Assembly: GCA_963678705.1 (NCBI GenBank)
Contig: OY783203.1
Coordinates: 4,712,001 to 4,776,000 of the forward strand
Reading direction: 5' to 3'
DNA: 64,000 nucleotides
DNA from: Panorpa germanica
Lineage: Eukaryota > Arthropoda > Insecta > Mecoptera > Panorpidae
Position numbers and translations under genes: made by a program. This document shows, piece after piece, positions 1 through 12,109 of the stretch. A model generated the notes under the pieces. It searched no databases. It saw only the letters and a list, made by a program, of their open reading frames with translations, and was not told the origin of the DNA. The stretch's first letter is position 1; each line of letters opens with the position of its first letter.

Positions 1-720
1 ATATTAATGTTGGATGTTGGATGACAACAATAGCAAACATAGTAGGAGGTCGTTAATTGTCGAAAATAGGAAAAGTAAGGATTTATCTTTATTAATCCAT
101 CGTCTGCAAAGAATTCCCAATGCGAGGTAATAACCGCCGGGCCTCGGCCCGTGAGAACACGAGTGTGAGCGCCGAAAAAATCCGTCTGCAGTGGCATCGC
201 CCATCGGCGCCTGTCACTTGAAGTTCAACGTAATGTTATTTAAAGAACCGCGTTCTCAAAAATTAAGGGTAAGACTTTTTAAATACATTTTTTATACATC
301 CGTTTATTTTACCGAAAAAATATGTCCCTTATATAAACAACATATTCTAAAAATATCAGATACTTTATTTCCAGATAACTGTAATAAAAGACACATTCAA
401 ATTAATGATATTTCTGAAAGCATTAGAAAAACTGTAAACCTTTAAAAACTCATAGGGTGAAGGCATTATTTACTTTTGAAGAAATAAGTGATCGTATCAA
501 ATTTTAAAAAAGTCCCCGTTATTTTACATTATATTAAAATATTTTACCCTTTTCTTAAATAAAAATTTTTCTCACAACTCTTGTTGCCATAATCTATTAG
601 CAAATGTAATAAATTTAGTTTACGTAAATAAAGAATTTGGGGAAACCCTAGTTCCGGTATTAGTGTACCCTCCGTAACCCATAACCCTGGTGTAATGCCA
701 ATAACCCTTGGTCCTTTGCC
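1..720. other. Intergenic DNA with a GC-rich patch
   Basis: A GC-rich patch lies at about 75-235 in otherwise AT-rich DNA. Read on the minus strand it is open for about 60 codons and then runs into a TAATAAAGATAAA-like stretch, which resembles the 3' end of a non-LTR retrotransposon or of a transcript. No domain is recognisable. Positions 250-720 are AT-rich without any feature I can name. Confidence 0.3.
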
Positions 721-729
721 TTCCAGATC

Positions 730-792
730 ATTGAGGTTGCCCAGGTTGCCCAGGTTGCCCGGGTTACCCAGGTTGACAAGGTTACCTGGCTT
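730..792. repeat. 9-bp minisatellite (CCAGGTTGC unit)
   Basis: About six imperfect copies of a 9-bp unit, CCAGGTTGC or CCGGGTTAC, stand in tandem. Because 9 is a multiple of 3, every reading frame gives a periodic peptide, including Gly-Asn-Leu on the minus strand, so the apparent open frames here are products of the repeat. Confidence 0.75.
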
Positions 793-1309
793 GCAATGCA
801 CCCGTATCAGATGTTTTGTTGTGGATCCTTCTTCTAACCCTTACGTCTTTTCAAATTTTTTTGTAAATGATTTTTTATGCCCAAAAAAAACTATTATAAT
901 ATTTTTTATATAAAAAAAACGTATTTTATAAGGGAATTTAAAAAAATCCGTAAGAAAGAGTTTGCGAATCACAAGAAAGGGTAAATAGTCCTCCAGGTAT
1001 AAATTAGGGAGCCCGTGTTCCCTGCTCGGCGGGGTCACCTGACAACGGGTACATAAGACGTAATAGAAATTTAGATTTTGTTATGCAATTTGATATTTTT
1101 TTGTAAATAGGGGAACACAGTAAAGGAAAGGATAAAGAGTTTAATCGTTTCTTTTTCAACAAAACAGTTTAATATTATATTTTTATTTTAGCTATTTTAA
1201 TACATAAAAACGGTTACTGATATTTTTTGATTAATGATTCTTGAATGATTAGTTAAATCTGGAAGTATTTCATCAACATCACAAACTAAATATTAAAAAA
1301 TACTTTGAC

Positions 1310-1372
1310 GTTAAGAGCTGGCAGTGCTGGTAAGGCTGGTAAGACTGGCATGGCTGGCATGGCTTGTAAAAA
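1310..1372. repeat. 9-bp minisatellite (GCTGGYAAG/GCTGGCATG unit)
   Basis: Five to six imperfect 9-bp units (GCTGGTAAG, ACTGGCATG, GCTGGCATG). On the plus strand one frame gives Gly at every third residue over five triplets, like collagen. The run is short and no flanking collagen exon is visible, so a simple tandem repeat is the safer reading. Confidence 0.7.
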
Positions 1373-1690
1373 TTCCTTTCCGACATATCAGATTTTGTAC
1401 TCAAATTTAACCATATAAAAGAGAAAAAGAAGAAGTCAATACACTGAGAAATAAAAAAAACTATTTAAATTATTCGAAACATTATAACAGTCATATTTAC
1501 AGAATCGAACGAAGAACTAAAATTCAGTGGCGTATCTAGAAATTCGAAAACCGCATAAATAAAATTAAAATATTATAATCGTTGCCGTTCATTGTTTACA
1601 AATTCCAAAATTAGCTATTTCTTTGTTTCACAGCGATTGAAATTTTATAAAATAGACCTATTTACTTTAAATATACACTTATAACCTTGG

Positions 1691-1826
1691 TAGACAACAG
1701 AGTGGGCGGGAGCATTGACGCTAGACACCAAACTGCTGTGTCTTCGAGTTCCACGGTTATATTTTCTGGGCTTAGTTGTTATCAAGTTAAATTTATTATG
1801 TACATACATAATCATAAACTTAATTG
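1691..1826 (+). mobile_element. tRNA-derived SINE, 5' two-thirds
   Basis: This is a diverged copy of the SINE seen complete at 18154-18424. It shares the A-box-like AGTGGGCGGGAGCATTGACG, the CTGCTGTGTCTTCG segment, the TTTTCTGGGYTTRGTTGTTAT segment and the CATAATCATAAACTTA segment. The 3' third is missing. Confidence 0.75.
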
Positions 1827-4293
1827 ACTGGTTTCGTTACTGGGAGCCTTCCGACGCCCCTGGCAAGCAGTATCCAGACATCTGACGCGGGGCGCTCAAA
1901 TGCTGGATACTGGATTGTGATGAATGCCTGATATAATGAACTAGTGGACGTTAGCGAACGAAAATATTATTTTTATGCAAACTTATTTACTTTTCTTGGC
2001 GTTGACGTATGTGCTTGACTTAACTGAAAAAAGTAAAAAGAAACAATGAATTCCATATTTTTTATAATTATGCAAAGTTTCTTATAAATTCAGTTTCAGT
2101 GAAGTGCAATTTATAATTACATTTTTTTAAGAAAAATGATTACTGACTGCAGGCAAATACTGAAGAGAAGAAAGTATTTAGAGAGTCTTGTCTTTTTTAT
2201 AGACAGATCCCAACACCATTTGACCATGTCAAACAAACGAATCTTTTTATTGTTTTTATATATATCTAGTTATTTATATAGTTTTGATATTTGCATCTGA
2301 CTGCCGAAGTTATTAGTAAATATACGCGCCTGGAGTATATGTAACTAAAGTAACACCGAGTTAATATAATTATTTTTACGTTGTTTATTTCTAAATCTAT
2401 TGACTTTATTTAAATAACTTCTATTGAAATTAATAGTTTAGAAAAAAAAGTAAGAGAAATTTTAATAAATATTAAAATAGCACCAGATGTTAGAATAAGT
2501 TGAGCCAAGGAGCTGCTGTGTCCTCGAGTTAGATTCTCAAATTTGCGTTTCGTTTAATGGATTATGTATATTAAATTATATAAGTACAATTTTTGCATAG
2601 TAATAGTTTTTATAAGTAGTAATTGATGTTTTATGTAACTCGTTTTAATGATATATTCTTATATACAATAAATCATTTCAGGTTAAATTCCGCCTGATAG
2701 ATATACTTCTAATACAGCACCGAATATTACCAAAATAAGAAGTTTAGTATGTTGCTTCTCTCTTACTAGCAGATAATTTACCAACAATGTTCTTCAATAT
2801 ATATTAAATATTTGTATAACAAATACTAAAATTAAGGAACCAAATTAAAAGTTTTTAAACATGTTGGTTGATAGATTAAAGATTTTGATACCGGAGTATA
2901 TTTTAATTAAATTATATTCCAAATATAATTATATTTTTATTAGGCAGTGATGTAGACGTCATAAAAACTGCCAAAAATATGTTTGGATTTTGAAACAAAT
3001 GTTTTATTTAAAAATTATAAACTTTGGTAAATGTTAATTTGATTAGTTTATAAGTTTCTCATTACAGGTTTGAGAATCGGTTTAGGTGCTTTTGCTTTTT
3101 TTGAAAAAATGAAGAAACAAGTGAAATTTCATTCATGGGATTCAAATGTAGCAATGCAACACATTCTCATCAAAAATCATTAATATATTATATATTAAAA
3201 TATTAATATATTAATAATCAGTTTACAATTTAATAATCCATACGCCATCTCTTAGCTAAATCGTTAACTAAATACTACTTATTAATAGATGGCGCAGTAT
3301 TATATGACAGTAGATGCATAATCCAGTACGGTTTGAACTTTAACTACTTTTGTGGTTTATTTCTTTTTTAAATCTTGTCTATTCGGTGTTTTTCTAAAAA
3401 ATAATAAAGTTGTAAATATCTTGAAAATGGTGCACTTTTGCCCTATAGTTAGCTATGACGTCCGCTACAACCCTTAAAGGGATAGTGATATTTCACCAGT
3501 TTTTAAAAGCTTAAATATATTTAGTAAAGTCTCCGAAAGAAATAAAATGTTGTCCTATATGGAGTGTACGTATGGTTTGTACTTAATATCCGACTATACT
3601 TTTGCCTTCGATTGTCACTTGTAAATTACATTAAAAATATTTTTGTTTAGTTTTTCTTACAGAAAATCTTTAAAAGCAACTTTCTCTGGCCCTTGGTCTA
3701 GCAGCACAGGTTGAATAATCGCACAGCGTTATCACTTATCAGTCATGAGGGGTACAAGGTGTGAGCGGCGTGAGGTGTGTATTCCCATTACGTAAGTAAA
3801 GTCATATCTGTTTACTTGGCTAAGTATTCCATATAAGGACACCGCATACAAATATAAAAAATCTGATACATATATATATGCAATCACATTACACCAACTT
3901 AAGATTACGGATGGATATTCACCTTATCAACAAACTAGCGTTTCCCGTCCAAATTATTACATTTGTAATTTCAGACCAAATTTTAATTCCATTTTAAATA
4001 AAATATTGGAGTTGAATATTTAATGGTATTATTTCTCTTCTTAACCAATACCGTCTCGCTCTTAAGATTTAATTTACTTTAATAACGGCTCCCAGCGCTA
4101 CCGCCCATATCCTCTTAATTCAGTTTTGAGACGACTATCGGGTCCCCGCACGGAAGACTTCACCTTCGTCATGTTCACATATAGTGTGATACAGACATAA
4201 ATAGAAAAAACAAGTTCCTCTGTCAGTCAGTTTTTAGATACAGTTTTAGTTGTAAAACTTAATATATATTTTACGTAAAATATTATGGTACTT
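1827..4293. other. Intergenic DNA, no firm gene
   Basis: AT-rich DNA. It holds a perfect inverted repeat at 1868-1912, a 38-bp SINE scrap at 2938-2975 (ATTAGGCAGTGATGTAG), a small inverted CGCCATCT/AGATGGCG pair at about 3243-3298, and two short open segments with gene-like composition at 3743-3793 (+) and 4098-4172 (-). None can be assigned to a gene. Confidence 0.5.
1868..1912. repeat. Perfect 10-bp inverted repeat, GC-rich loop
   Basis: CAGTATCCAG at 1868-1877 pairs perfectly with CTGGATACTG at 1903-1912 across a 25-nt, GC-rich loop (CTGACGCGGGGCGCTC core). It is a small hairpin with much higher GC than its surroundings and no evident gene. Confidence 0.7.
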
Positions 4294-4854
4294 CTGAAAT
4301 TGATGTTAATAAATGTGTATTATCGTGTTTATTTTATTAAATATCTAAATGTTGACGGAGATATAGCAATTACAAATTTGAATTGTAGTTTTACCACTAG
4401 AAATGGTCGGCCATATTTGTATGACGTGAAATGCATTTTAACGTCAGTTTGCGTAAGTTATTTGTTGAGTAGGTCAGTGCTGTGGTAATGTTTTGTAGCA
4501 GTTGGTAGTCGAAATAATCAAGTCAAATCAAAGAATAATAAGTTTTTATTTTATTTAACCCGGCTAAGGCAGACATAATATTGGATTTTATTGTTCCTTG
4601 AAATAGCTGTAAATAATATTTGATATTTTGATATATAAATACATATAGCAGTTGTGATGTCACATGCATTTGGAATGTGTACAACGTTGAATCCCTTTAA
4701 TAATTAAAGAGACAAAATGACTTTTTTAATTGTTAATATTTCTTAACATATAAGGAGTTATTAAAATATAATTGAACATTTGAGGTTCTAGTAACCCACT
4801 TTATCAATATGTAGTACACTTTTATAGAAATTAAGACATAGGAGACAAGCCCAT
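4294..4854 (-). mobile_element. MITE C copy, truncated at one end
   Basis: Matches the full copy at 51243-51868 in inverted orientation. It shares TTGACGGAGATATAGCAATT, AATGGTCGGCCATATTTGTA, the CCCGG(CT)TAAGGCAGACATAATATT segment and the ACAAGCCCATT terminus at 4844-4854. The opposite terminus is missing. The short open frame beginning at 4285 lies inside this repeat and is not a gene. Confidence 0.8.
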
Positions 4855-5584
4855 TGAATTTGGTGTTAGAGCACATAATACGACATTATACTTAGCATTG
4901 AATGTTCCAACTACAGTAATGGCTCGCACAGTTGAGCGGTTTAAAAAGTTGTTCTCTCGCATTCTGTGCGCAATTGATACCTACTAATAATTAGCATAAA
5001 ATGTAGAAATTCTTGATATTGTTGACAAATACTATTGATTACTACGATTACTTCCAATACAATTATATGAAATGATTATTTACCTTTCATAATAATTCTT
5101 ATTTTTTTTGGGTAAATTTTTGTGCATTCAGTTTTTATTATTTCTTTTTTGCATTCTTAGCTAATTAGGGCCTATGATATTTTCGATTTATAACCTATTT
5201 TTTTATTTAACCCATTGTGTCAGCAGATAATTCAGCAGTCTCTGGAGAAATGACGGACAAGGAACCAGACGAAGGAATACAGAACCGAATGAAGATTTGT
5301 TCAAATCTGCAGAGGAAACTGTAACGTTCACATTTTTTGACCAAAGTAATTCAAATTGTATCATTCATTGTACTAATATGGATTATTTTAGTCGAAAGAT
5401 GAGTTCAAAACAATCAACATCCTTGGAGCTTATTACATTATTTATTAGCCAACATTAACTAGACTAAGGCTGGTACCGTTTGTTGGTGAGTATAAAGAAA
5501 ACCATAAATATTGCATTTCCTTTTCCTTATTTATCTTTCTTTATGAAAGTTATTATACTAAGTCTAATGCCGATTTCACGCCAG

Positions 5585-5977
5585 AGAGACAGTTTTGAAA
5601 ACAGTTTTCTTGTCAAAAAACAAAACAAAAACATGTTTTGTTTTACTATAAAACAGTTCTGTTTCTCAAAAACAAACTAATCACACTGAACAGACTGGTT
5701 TTATTTTTAGTGTTTTTCTGTGTGTCCCATAAAAATTATAAACATGATAAACAACAACTGGCAAGCGAAAATGTTCACAAAAAACCAGACTGCGTGTTCA
5801 AATCAAGCAGACTAAAAAACAACAACAAACGTGTTTTCCTTTGATCTTACCAACTCCAGATGGGAATGTGTTTTGCTTACTAAAACAAAAATGTTTTAAG
5901 AACTTTCTCTTTGGTATAAACATTGGTGTTTTTGTTCAGAAAAACAAGTTTTTGTTCATGTTTTATTGAACTGTCTC
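5585..5977. mobile_element. MITE-like element with GAGACAGTT ends and internal palindromes
   Basis: GAGACAGTT at 5585-5593 is mirrored by AACTGTCTC at 5969-5977. The interior is rich in short palindromes such as AAAACATGTTTT and AAACAGTTT, and in runs of the CAAAAACA/TGTTTTTG type. The inverted ends and self-complementary interior suggest a non-autonomous DNA transposon of about 390 bp. No second copy was seen and the target duplication is unclear. Confidence 0.5.
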
Positions 5978-6408
5978 AAGATTACGAAACGTTTCAGCTA
6001 TAGTATACATGTTCGAAAATATAATTTATAATAATATTGTTTAATCTATAATTTAAAATAAATGATACACCTGTAAAATATATTATTTATTAAATAGATA
6101 GAATGTGCTTAAATAATGTGTGACAAACAAATTATTATCTAATCTTATCCAATTTTTTAAGATAAAGTAATACTTTCAAGTGTCAAATAAACATTTACTT
6201 CTAAGAATTTTTACTACGTAATTGAAAACATATCGAAAAAAAAGATCAATAAGAAATTGATATTTTTTTAATCAAATTTATTATGAAATACTTGTACTTG
6301 ATTAAAAAAATTCTTGTTTCCTTATTAATTGCTAATTAAATATTATTTATCGATGTCCAACTTTACACCTAACACTTAAATGTTATATCTTTAGAGAGCT
6401 CTGCATTA

Positions 6409-6500
6409 GGAACCATCCATAAATTACGTAACACGTAAGAGGAGGGAGGGAGTTTAGAAATTGTGACAAGATGTGACAATGGAAGCCGAGCAATATAATA
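6409..6500 (+). mobile_element. MITE E terminus (fragment)
   Basis: The segment GGAACCATCCATAAATTACG, followed by a G-rich stretch, matches the left end of the element at 45821-46120. The far end is not recognisable. Confidence 0.6.
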
Positions 6501-6920
6501 TAGAAATGAATATAATGCAGAATTTAAAAAAAGAAGAGCTTATAAAAAGCAAACGTCATTTCCTAAAAAAGAATAAATTTGCATGAGAGCTAACAAAAAA
6601 ATGGTCATTTATTCCAAAAACTGTAAAATTTATCTTTCCTCTCTAATTGAAACATATTTTTGAAATAAATTCTACATAGTCTACATCTCTTAAAGAGCTT
6701 TATGTTAAACAAACCTTAAATATATGTTTATACGAACTATATTTATGATTTCGAACAACGAACTGTACGGCACCAAATAAAGACAGGTGACCTAAATAAA
6801 CCGGATTCAAAGCTATACCGTCGCAATCACTCATATCGGTTTCCCAGAACGTAATACTTCCTTTGACCTGAATCTCGATATTTCAACAGTGTCAAGTATT
6901 TGGCTATCGAATAGGTTATA

Positions 6921-7358
6921 ATGGGGCTTGTGAACCAATTTCTATAAAACTGCTAAACAATATATTGACAAAGTTGGCTACCAGAACCTCAAATGTTCAA
7001 TTATTTTTTATTAACACGCTGTTATTTTACGAGAAATTAACAATTGAAATAGTCATTTTTTCAGTTAACTATTAAATGGATTCCAAGCCATGTAACGTCA
7101 AGTCCGCTAAGTTGCCAACTCCTTTATACTACAAAGCGTAAAAGAGATTGCATACATAACACAGAACTCTTATACATGTTACGTCATAAATATGGCCGAC
7201 ATCTGTACCGCTAAAACTACAATTCAACTTTTTCATTGCTATATCTCCGTCAACATTTAGATATTTAATAAAACAAAAACGCCAATATAAATTTATTGAC
7301 ATCTATTGCAATCAACAATTTAAAAACCAATTTCTACAAAATGAGTTCACAAACCCAT
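6921..7358 (+). mobile_element. MITE C copy, shortened
   Basis: It begins ATGGGGCTTGTGAACC after a TA and ends GAGTTCACAAACCCAT, so both inverted ends are present. Internally it shares AAATATGGCCGACA, GCTATATCTCCGTCAACATT and TAGATATTTAATAAAA with the full copy at 51243-51868. About 190 bp of the interior is missing. Confidence 0.85.
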
Positions 7359-8293
7359 TGAGATGTTCTTTATTTCTTTAAGTGATAATTTAAAGCATTC
7401 TTAAAAATTATACACATTACTTTTTAAACGTTTTCGATCTAGTTTTACAGTTTTAAAATTAAAATAATTACAATAATTATTTTGAGATGAATATCTGGGA
7501 ACAAAAGCCTTACTGACAATATCGCTCCAGTGTTATCTGATAGTATGAGCCAGGTAGAACAATTCTAAGAACACTTAATGTATTTCGAAGAATCAAAGGG
7601 CACTAGCACATATGACGTCATCAATGCATTGTTATACAGATAAGTTGAAACCGGTTATTTAGTTATATATAATATTCTTTATAGTCAGGATGTGTAGGCT
7701 TTTTCCTTTTTGTTTCACATCAAATTCTATTTTATCCAGTCATAATTAACTTACAATAGAATTTATCGAAGCAATAAAATTAATAGAATGTAATATTTAA
7801 ATCATGCAAATTAGTTGTTCCAAAAACCAGAATTTTCTATCAGGCCATGACTAATAAGGCTTGTTGTCAGATTAAAATAAATATACCATTATCAGAATTA
7901 TTTTCTTAGAAAATAAATAAATAAGTTGATAGCCTCACCTAAAAACATAATACTTAAAATCCAAAGAACATACAAATAAAAGTACTCGATATTACCCAAT
8001 CTATTAATTTTGTTATCTAAATGTTCTATTTCTGTAACGCTGTTATACTTTTTAGATGTTCAGTTTTAAAGTACGGGTATCATTACCAGCTTCTATTTTA
8101 ATTTTAACTTAAATTACATAGCATATGGCTATATGCAATATAATTCCTTTTGCATAAGATTTTATTTAAAGTTAATTTTAGTTTTAGTTAGAAAAATAAA
8201 TCTTTACCCATGTTTATAACCTATATACATAAATAATATTAATTTTATATTATAACCTAGAAAATGAGAACATCTATCAAAGTATTGAGGGAA

Positions 8294-8341
8294 CCCAGTA
8301 AACAATTTGGTGAAGTGCCCTATTTAGTGACGTTCGAGTCA
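8294..8341 (-). mobile_element. MITE A terminus (fragment)
   Basis: CCCAGTAAACAATTTGG, GAAGTGCCCTATTTAGTGACG: one end of MITE A in the orientation of the copy at 46226. Similarity stops after about 50 bp. Confidence 0.7.
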
Positions 8342-9418
8342 CTCGTACAATTCAATTCTAACGCTGTACAAGTTCTCTACCTGTCACAGATTTTGTGTTA
8401 GTTGTTAGAATTTTTTCATAATAATATTCTTTCTTTTTCCAACATCATTCATTAAGTAGCAGTTGTTTCTTTCACACTAGGATATATATTTGTTTAGTTC
8501 ATTTTCATTCCAAAGTGAGAGAGAAACGAGATGCGGTTAGACAAGTAAAATATATTTTTCACCGTTACACTTGTATACTTGTATAGTATTTCGTTCAGTG
8601 CAAAGTATATGCTATCCTTTTTCAACAAATATTTCTTTAATGGTAATAGGCACACGCTGTCTCCCTCAATCTCCGAATATAATGTGTTTAAACGAATACT
8701 TTAAGCAGCGAGGGTAAGACAGAGGTTTTAAACCTAACGCAGACCTGCCGATCGTGGATTTTTGAATCACCAAAACAATGTAAAAAACTAATATAACGAG
8801 TATTGTTGAAGATGAATAATATTCATTAAAAAAATCACGATCCGTACTAAAGATTACATCTATTTATTTCTTCATTTAAATATTTATATTTAAATTGAAT
8901 TGATTGCCGATATTTGAAAGCAAAAAAAGTCTAAAAAGCCTGATTGACTAAATCTAATTTACTTTAAATACACATACTCGTATTTATAAATGTAAATTAT
9001 ATATTACATTCCAGCTCATACCACCGAAAATGTAAGGGTAATACTCGAGTGAAATTTAAATTTGTAACAGCGGTGTTGTAAAAGTGTAATATAATGAATA
9101 CACTAAAGAGAGAATAAATATTTATCATATAGTTTAATAACAAAAGCGTGGGGCGTTATTGATACTAATATACAAAAATTGTAAAGATAATTTGGCATTA
9201 CTAGTATTGTATTTTTCATTTATTAATAGCGCCAGCCTGATAACGACATAACCAGTGTCTACGTGATAAAAATATGCGTTTGGTCAAAAGTACTCGTCCG
9301 GGGTGACGTGGCGTACTTTATATAATCTGTTCATGTTCCAATAAAAATTCATATCGAAGAATTAAAGGTCATTTCTGTTAAATGATTACACAATTACCTT
9401 AATGGTACTTGAATATAC

Positions 9419-9420
<2 letters not shown>

Positions 9421-9508
<88 letters not shown>
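9421..9508. repeat. (TA)n microsatellite
   Basis: About 44 uninterrupted TA dinucleotides. Confidence 0.97.
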
Positions 9509-9512
<4 letters not shown>

Positions 9513-10028
9513 AGATTCGCATATATATACAACACTATGCCCATATATTATATCATGTAATATTTTTCTAAAGACCTAGTAATATTTAATCTGAAAGTAT
9601 TATATTATATTATTTTATCACGTTATAGTTATTCCCAAAATCTTTTCATCCTTAAAAAAAACTTTTCTCTAAAGAAAGAGAGAAGATTTAATATTCCTTA
9701 AAAAAGCATCCTTAATTAGTTTTTTGAGCATGCTAAGGTTAAATTTGTTTTAAAAAAGCAGTAAAATAAATCACAAAACGTAGTATGTAAGTAAAATTGG
9801 TTTCGTAATAGATAAGCACCACAGTCGTTTTAGTCGTATCTAAATTCGTACGGCTCATAGTGTAAATATGATGCCACCGACATTTCCAAAGTTCTACCAA
9901 CTAGAGCCATTCGATTTTAGGTTCTGTAGACTCATAGTACTCTTCCACTTCCCTCCCCACTTCTTATCTCAATTATGTTAAAGGATAATTCCGATGAGGT
10001 AATGCCGACCTGTGAACGCTTATCCATA

Positions 10029-10459
10029 AGACCGTCTGCACACGGGTCGACTGATTGCAAACTAGCCGCGCAACGAAATTTCCAACGAAAACGAAAACCG
10101 AGCTATGTCGAGCCGGGTTTCGTGACTAGAATTTTTAACAATAGCATAATAGGGGATTTTATTGTGTCGTATTATGAGGTATTTGTATGTATGTATGTAT
10201 TTAAATACTTTTGAAAAGTATTTGTGCACATCTCTGCGTAAGATGTTTACCATCAAAAGCATGCAACGTAACTGCCTGCTACCTAGAAACACAGTCGCTC
10301 AAAACCAATTTCAAATCAGTTTTGTTTCATTCGTGACGTGTGCGTTTCACACTCGTATACACGTGCGTTGTCTCAATTACAACACAGTTGCATTCTCATT
10401 CGGTTCGGGCAGATTCGGGGCTCACGTTTGCAATCAGTCGACCCATGTGTGGACACCCT
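10029..10459. mobile_element. MITE B copy with long inverted ends
   Basis: Flanked by TA on both sides. The left end, AGACCGTCTGCACACG, GTCGACTGATTGCAAAC, is inverted at the right end as GTTTGCAATCAGTCGACC. The interior shares GAATTTTTAACAATAGCA and GTATGTATGTATTTAAATAC with the copy at 52953-53479. Open frames across this element are chance products of it. Confidence 0.85.
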
Positions 10460-10672
10460 TAGTCTTAAATACCACAATATTTGCAACTAGTTACACGACT
10501 ACTAAAAAATTATCAAACTTCTCCTATTTGTTAGCTGTAAAGATAAAGCGGCCATTTATTGCGGCTTTACATCCATATTTACATACTATGAAATTATTCA
10601 ATGATCTTATGAACTTATTTTTGAAGCTATATGAATATTCAGTTTTGCCACTTGTTGTTACTTAATAAAAAC

Positions 10673-10760
10673 ACAATTAAATATTTGAGGTCCTGATAAC
10701 TAAGTTTATCAATTTATAGTACAGTTTTATAGATGTTAAATCATAGTTTACAAGCCCATT
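10673..10760 (-). mobile_element. MITE C fragment
   Basis: It shares ATATTTGAGGTCCTGATAAC, TATCAATTTATAGTACA and the terminal ACAAGCCCATT with MITE C. Only the last 90 bp of the element are present. Confidence 0.65.
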
Positions 10761-10906
10761 CGGTAATTTTTGGACATCAAAAGAAAACATTTTCCGAAAA
10801 ATAGGGAATCACTAATCCAGTTAAAATGTAGTTAAACAAGAAAATTGAATTACAGGAATAAGTTTTATTGTATGGTGTCCTTGGTCGTTGACATATGTAT
10901 GTATAC

Positions 10907-10914
<8 letters not shown>

Positions 10915-10981
<67 letters not shown>
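10915..10981. repeat. (TA)n microsatellite
   Basis: About 33 TA units, followed by a second short run at 10996-11012. The frame translating as repeated Ile-Tyr here is an artefact of the repeat. Confidence 0.95.
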
Positions 10982-10983
<2 letters not shown>

Positions 10984-11389
10984 AATGGCCCTTAATATAT
11001 ATATATATATATGTGTGTCAAGAATTTTGTTTTAATAATTTTTTCACAAGCCATTGAGTATTTGCGTTTCATGTAATCAAGGCTACATATCTTGAGCTAC
11101 ATACAAGTATACTAGCACGATACACATCGATATCAATAAGCAAACAAAAATGTTCCTCAATATTTACTTATAATATCTAGGGAATATTTTCTTACCATGT
11201 AGATAAGGAATACCACTGAAATAAATTTATAAAGAAACCATTCTATTTACAACATTATATGAAACAGGATAAAATAAAATCACTTCATAGCTTATAGCAC
11301 TGCTGGAAAACATAGGGGTCGTTTCTTACAGTGACTCACGACTGAAGTCTTAGACAACTGTGCAATGGTTCTGTCCTTATCCACTTATT

Positions 11390-11545
11390 CTAACTCCTTA
11401 ACTTTGCATCTGAAATAAAATATATTATTTTCGGGTAAGTGGAGTCGTAGTTTTCTCGCTTTATTTTAATTCAAGTGAGATTCCACTACTCCAACTTATT
11501 CGACTAATAAAGATATCGTCGAGTCTTCTCAGATTATTTACAAAT
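11390..11545 (+). repeat. Dispersed repeat G, copy 1
   Basis: Shares TATTATTTTCGGGTAAGTGG, TCTCGCTTTATTTT, CAAGTGAGATTCCACT and CTCCAACTTATTCGA with 15114-15262, at roughly 80% identity by eye. Element class is unknown. It could be the 3' end of a SINE or LINE. Confidence 0.7.
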
Positions 11546-12109
11546 ATAAAACCACTATGTGAATTTGCTCATATTTCTAAACATAATTTAACAAAAAGAT
11601 AGACCGAAACAATGTCATGACACTTCGAAACTGTTCACTTAATTATTTGTTTCATTCTTAAAATACAGTAGCGGGCGCAGCGAATTAGAAACAGGCTTCA
11701 AATACATAATGATCAACACATCCAGGCCAAGTTCTGTCAAAAAATATAAGGTAAAATTGGGGCTGAAATCTCATCCCACCATAGAGCGAAGCTAAAATGT
11801 CAGGTCAACATGAAATATAAACACAGGTAAATACAAAAATATAAATTGTGTTATTATTACGAGCATATAGATGTAGTAATAATTGTATATTCTAGGTCAA
11901 CTCGTGCTTTGCCAATGCGCACTGTGTGCAAAGGACAACTGTAGACACTGACAAGTGCGCTCATGGACAAACGTAGAGAACTACATATATGTATAACCGT
12001 ACGCAATGTCAAATGTGCACACTAAAATAACTCACATGGAAACTTATTCCTGGATATCACGACATGCATGTTGTTATTAAATTTTTATAAAATTATTCAT
12101 ACAATATTA
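11546..12109. other. Intergenic DNA, nothing recognised
   Basis: AT-rich sequence without coding bias or repeats that I could match within the window. Confidence 0.5.

Larger units (their letters stand above)
4855..6920. other. Intergenic DNA between MITE copies
   Basis: Mostly AT-rich. It contains an exon-like segment at 5222-5321, the palindrome-rich element at 5585-5977 and a MITE E terminus at 6409. No gene is supported. Confidence 0.5.
7359..10028. other. Intergenic AT-rich DNA
   Basis: No gene is visible. It contains a 48-bp MITE A terminus at 8294-8341 (CCCAGTAAACAATTTGG) and a long (TA)n tract at 9421-9508. The rest is AT-rich sequence without recognisable structure. Confidence 0.6.

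Noticed and set aside
1310-1372. Collagen exon
   Set aside because: Only five Gly-X-Y triplets, fully explained by a 9-bp tandem repeat.
4285-4488. Open frame on the plus strand
   Set aside because: It lies inside MITE C and is not kept in the other copies.
10162-10665. 167-codon plus-strand open frame
   Set aside because: It runs through MITE B and into a MITE C-adjacent region; it is a chance frame in a repeat, without motifs.
10845-11057. Open frame with repeated Ile-Tyr
   Set aside because: Translation of a (TA)n microsatellite.
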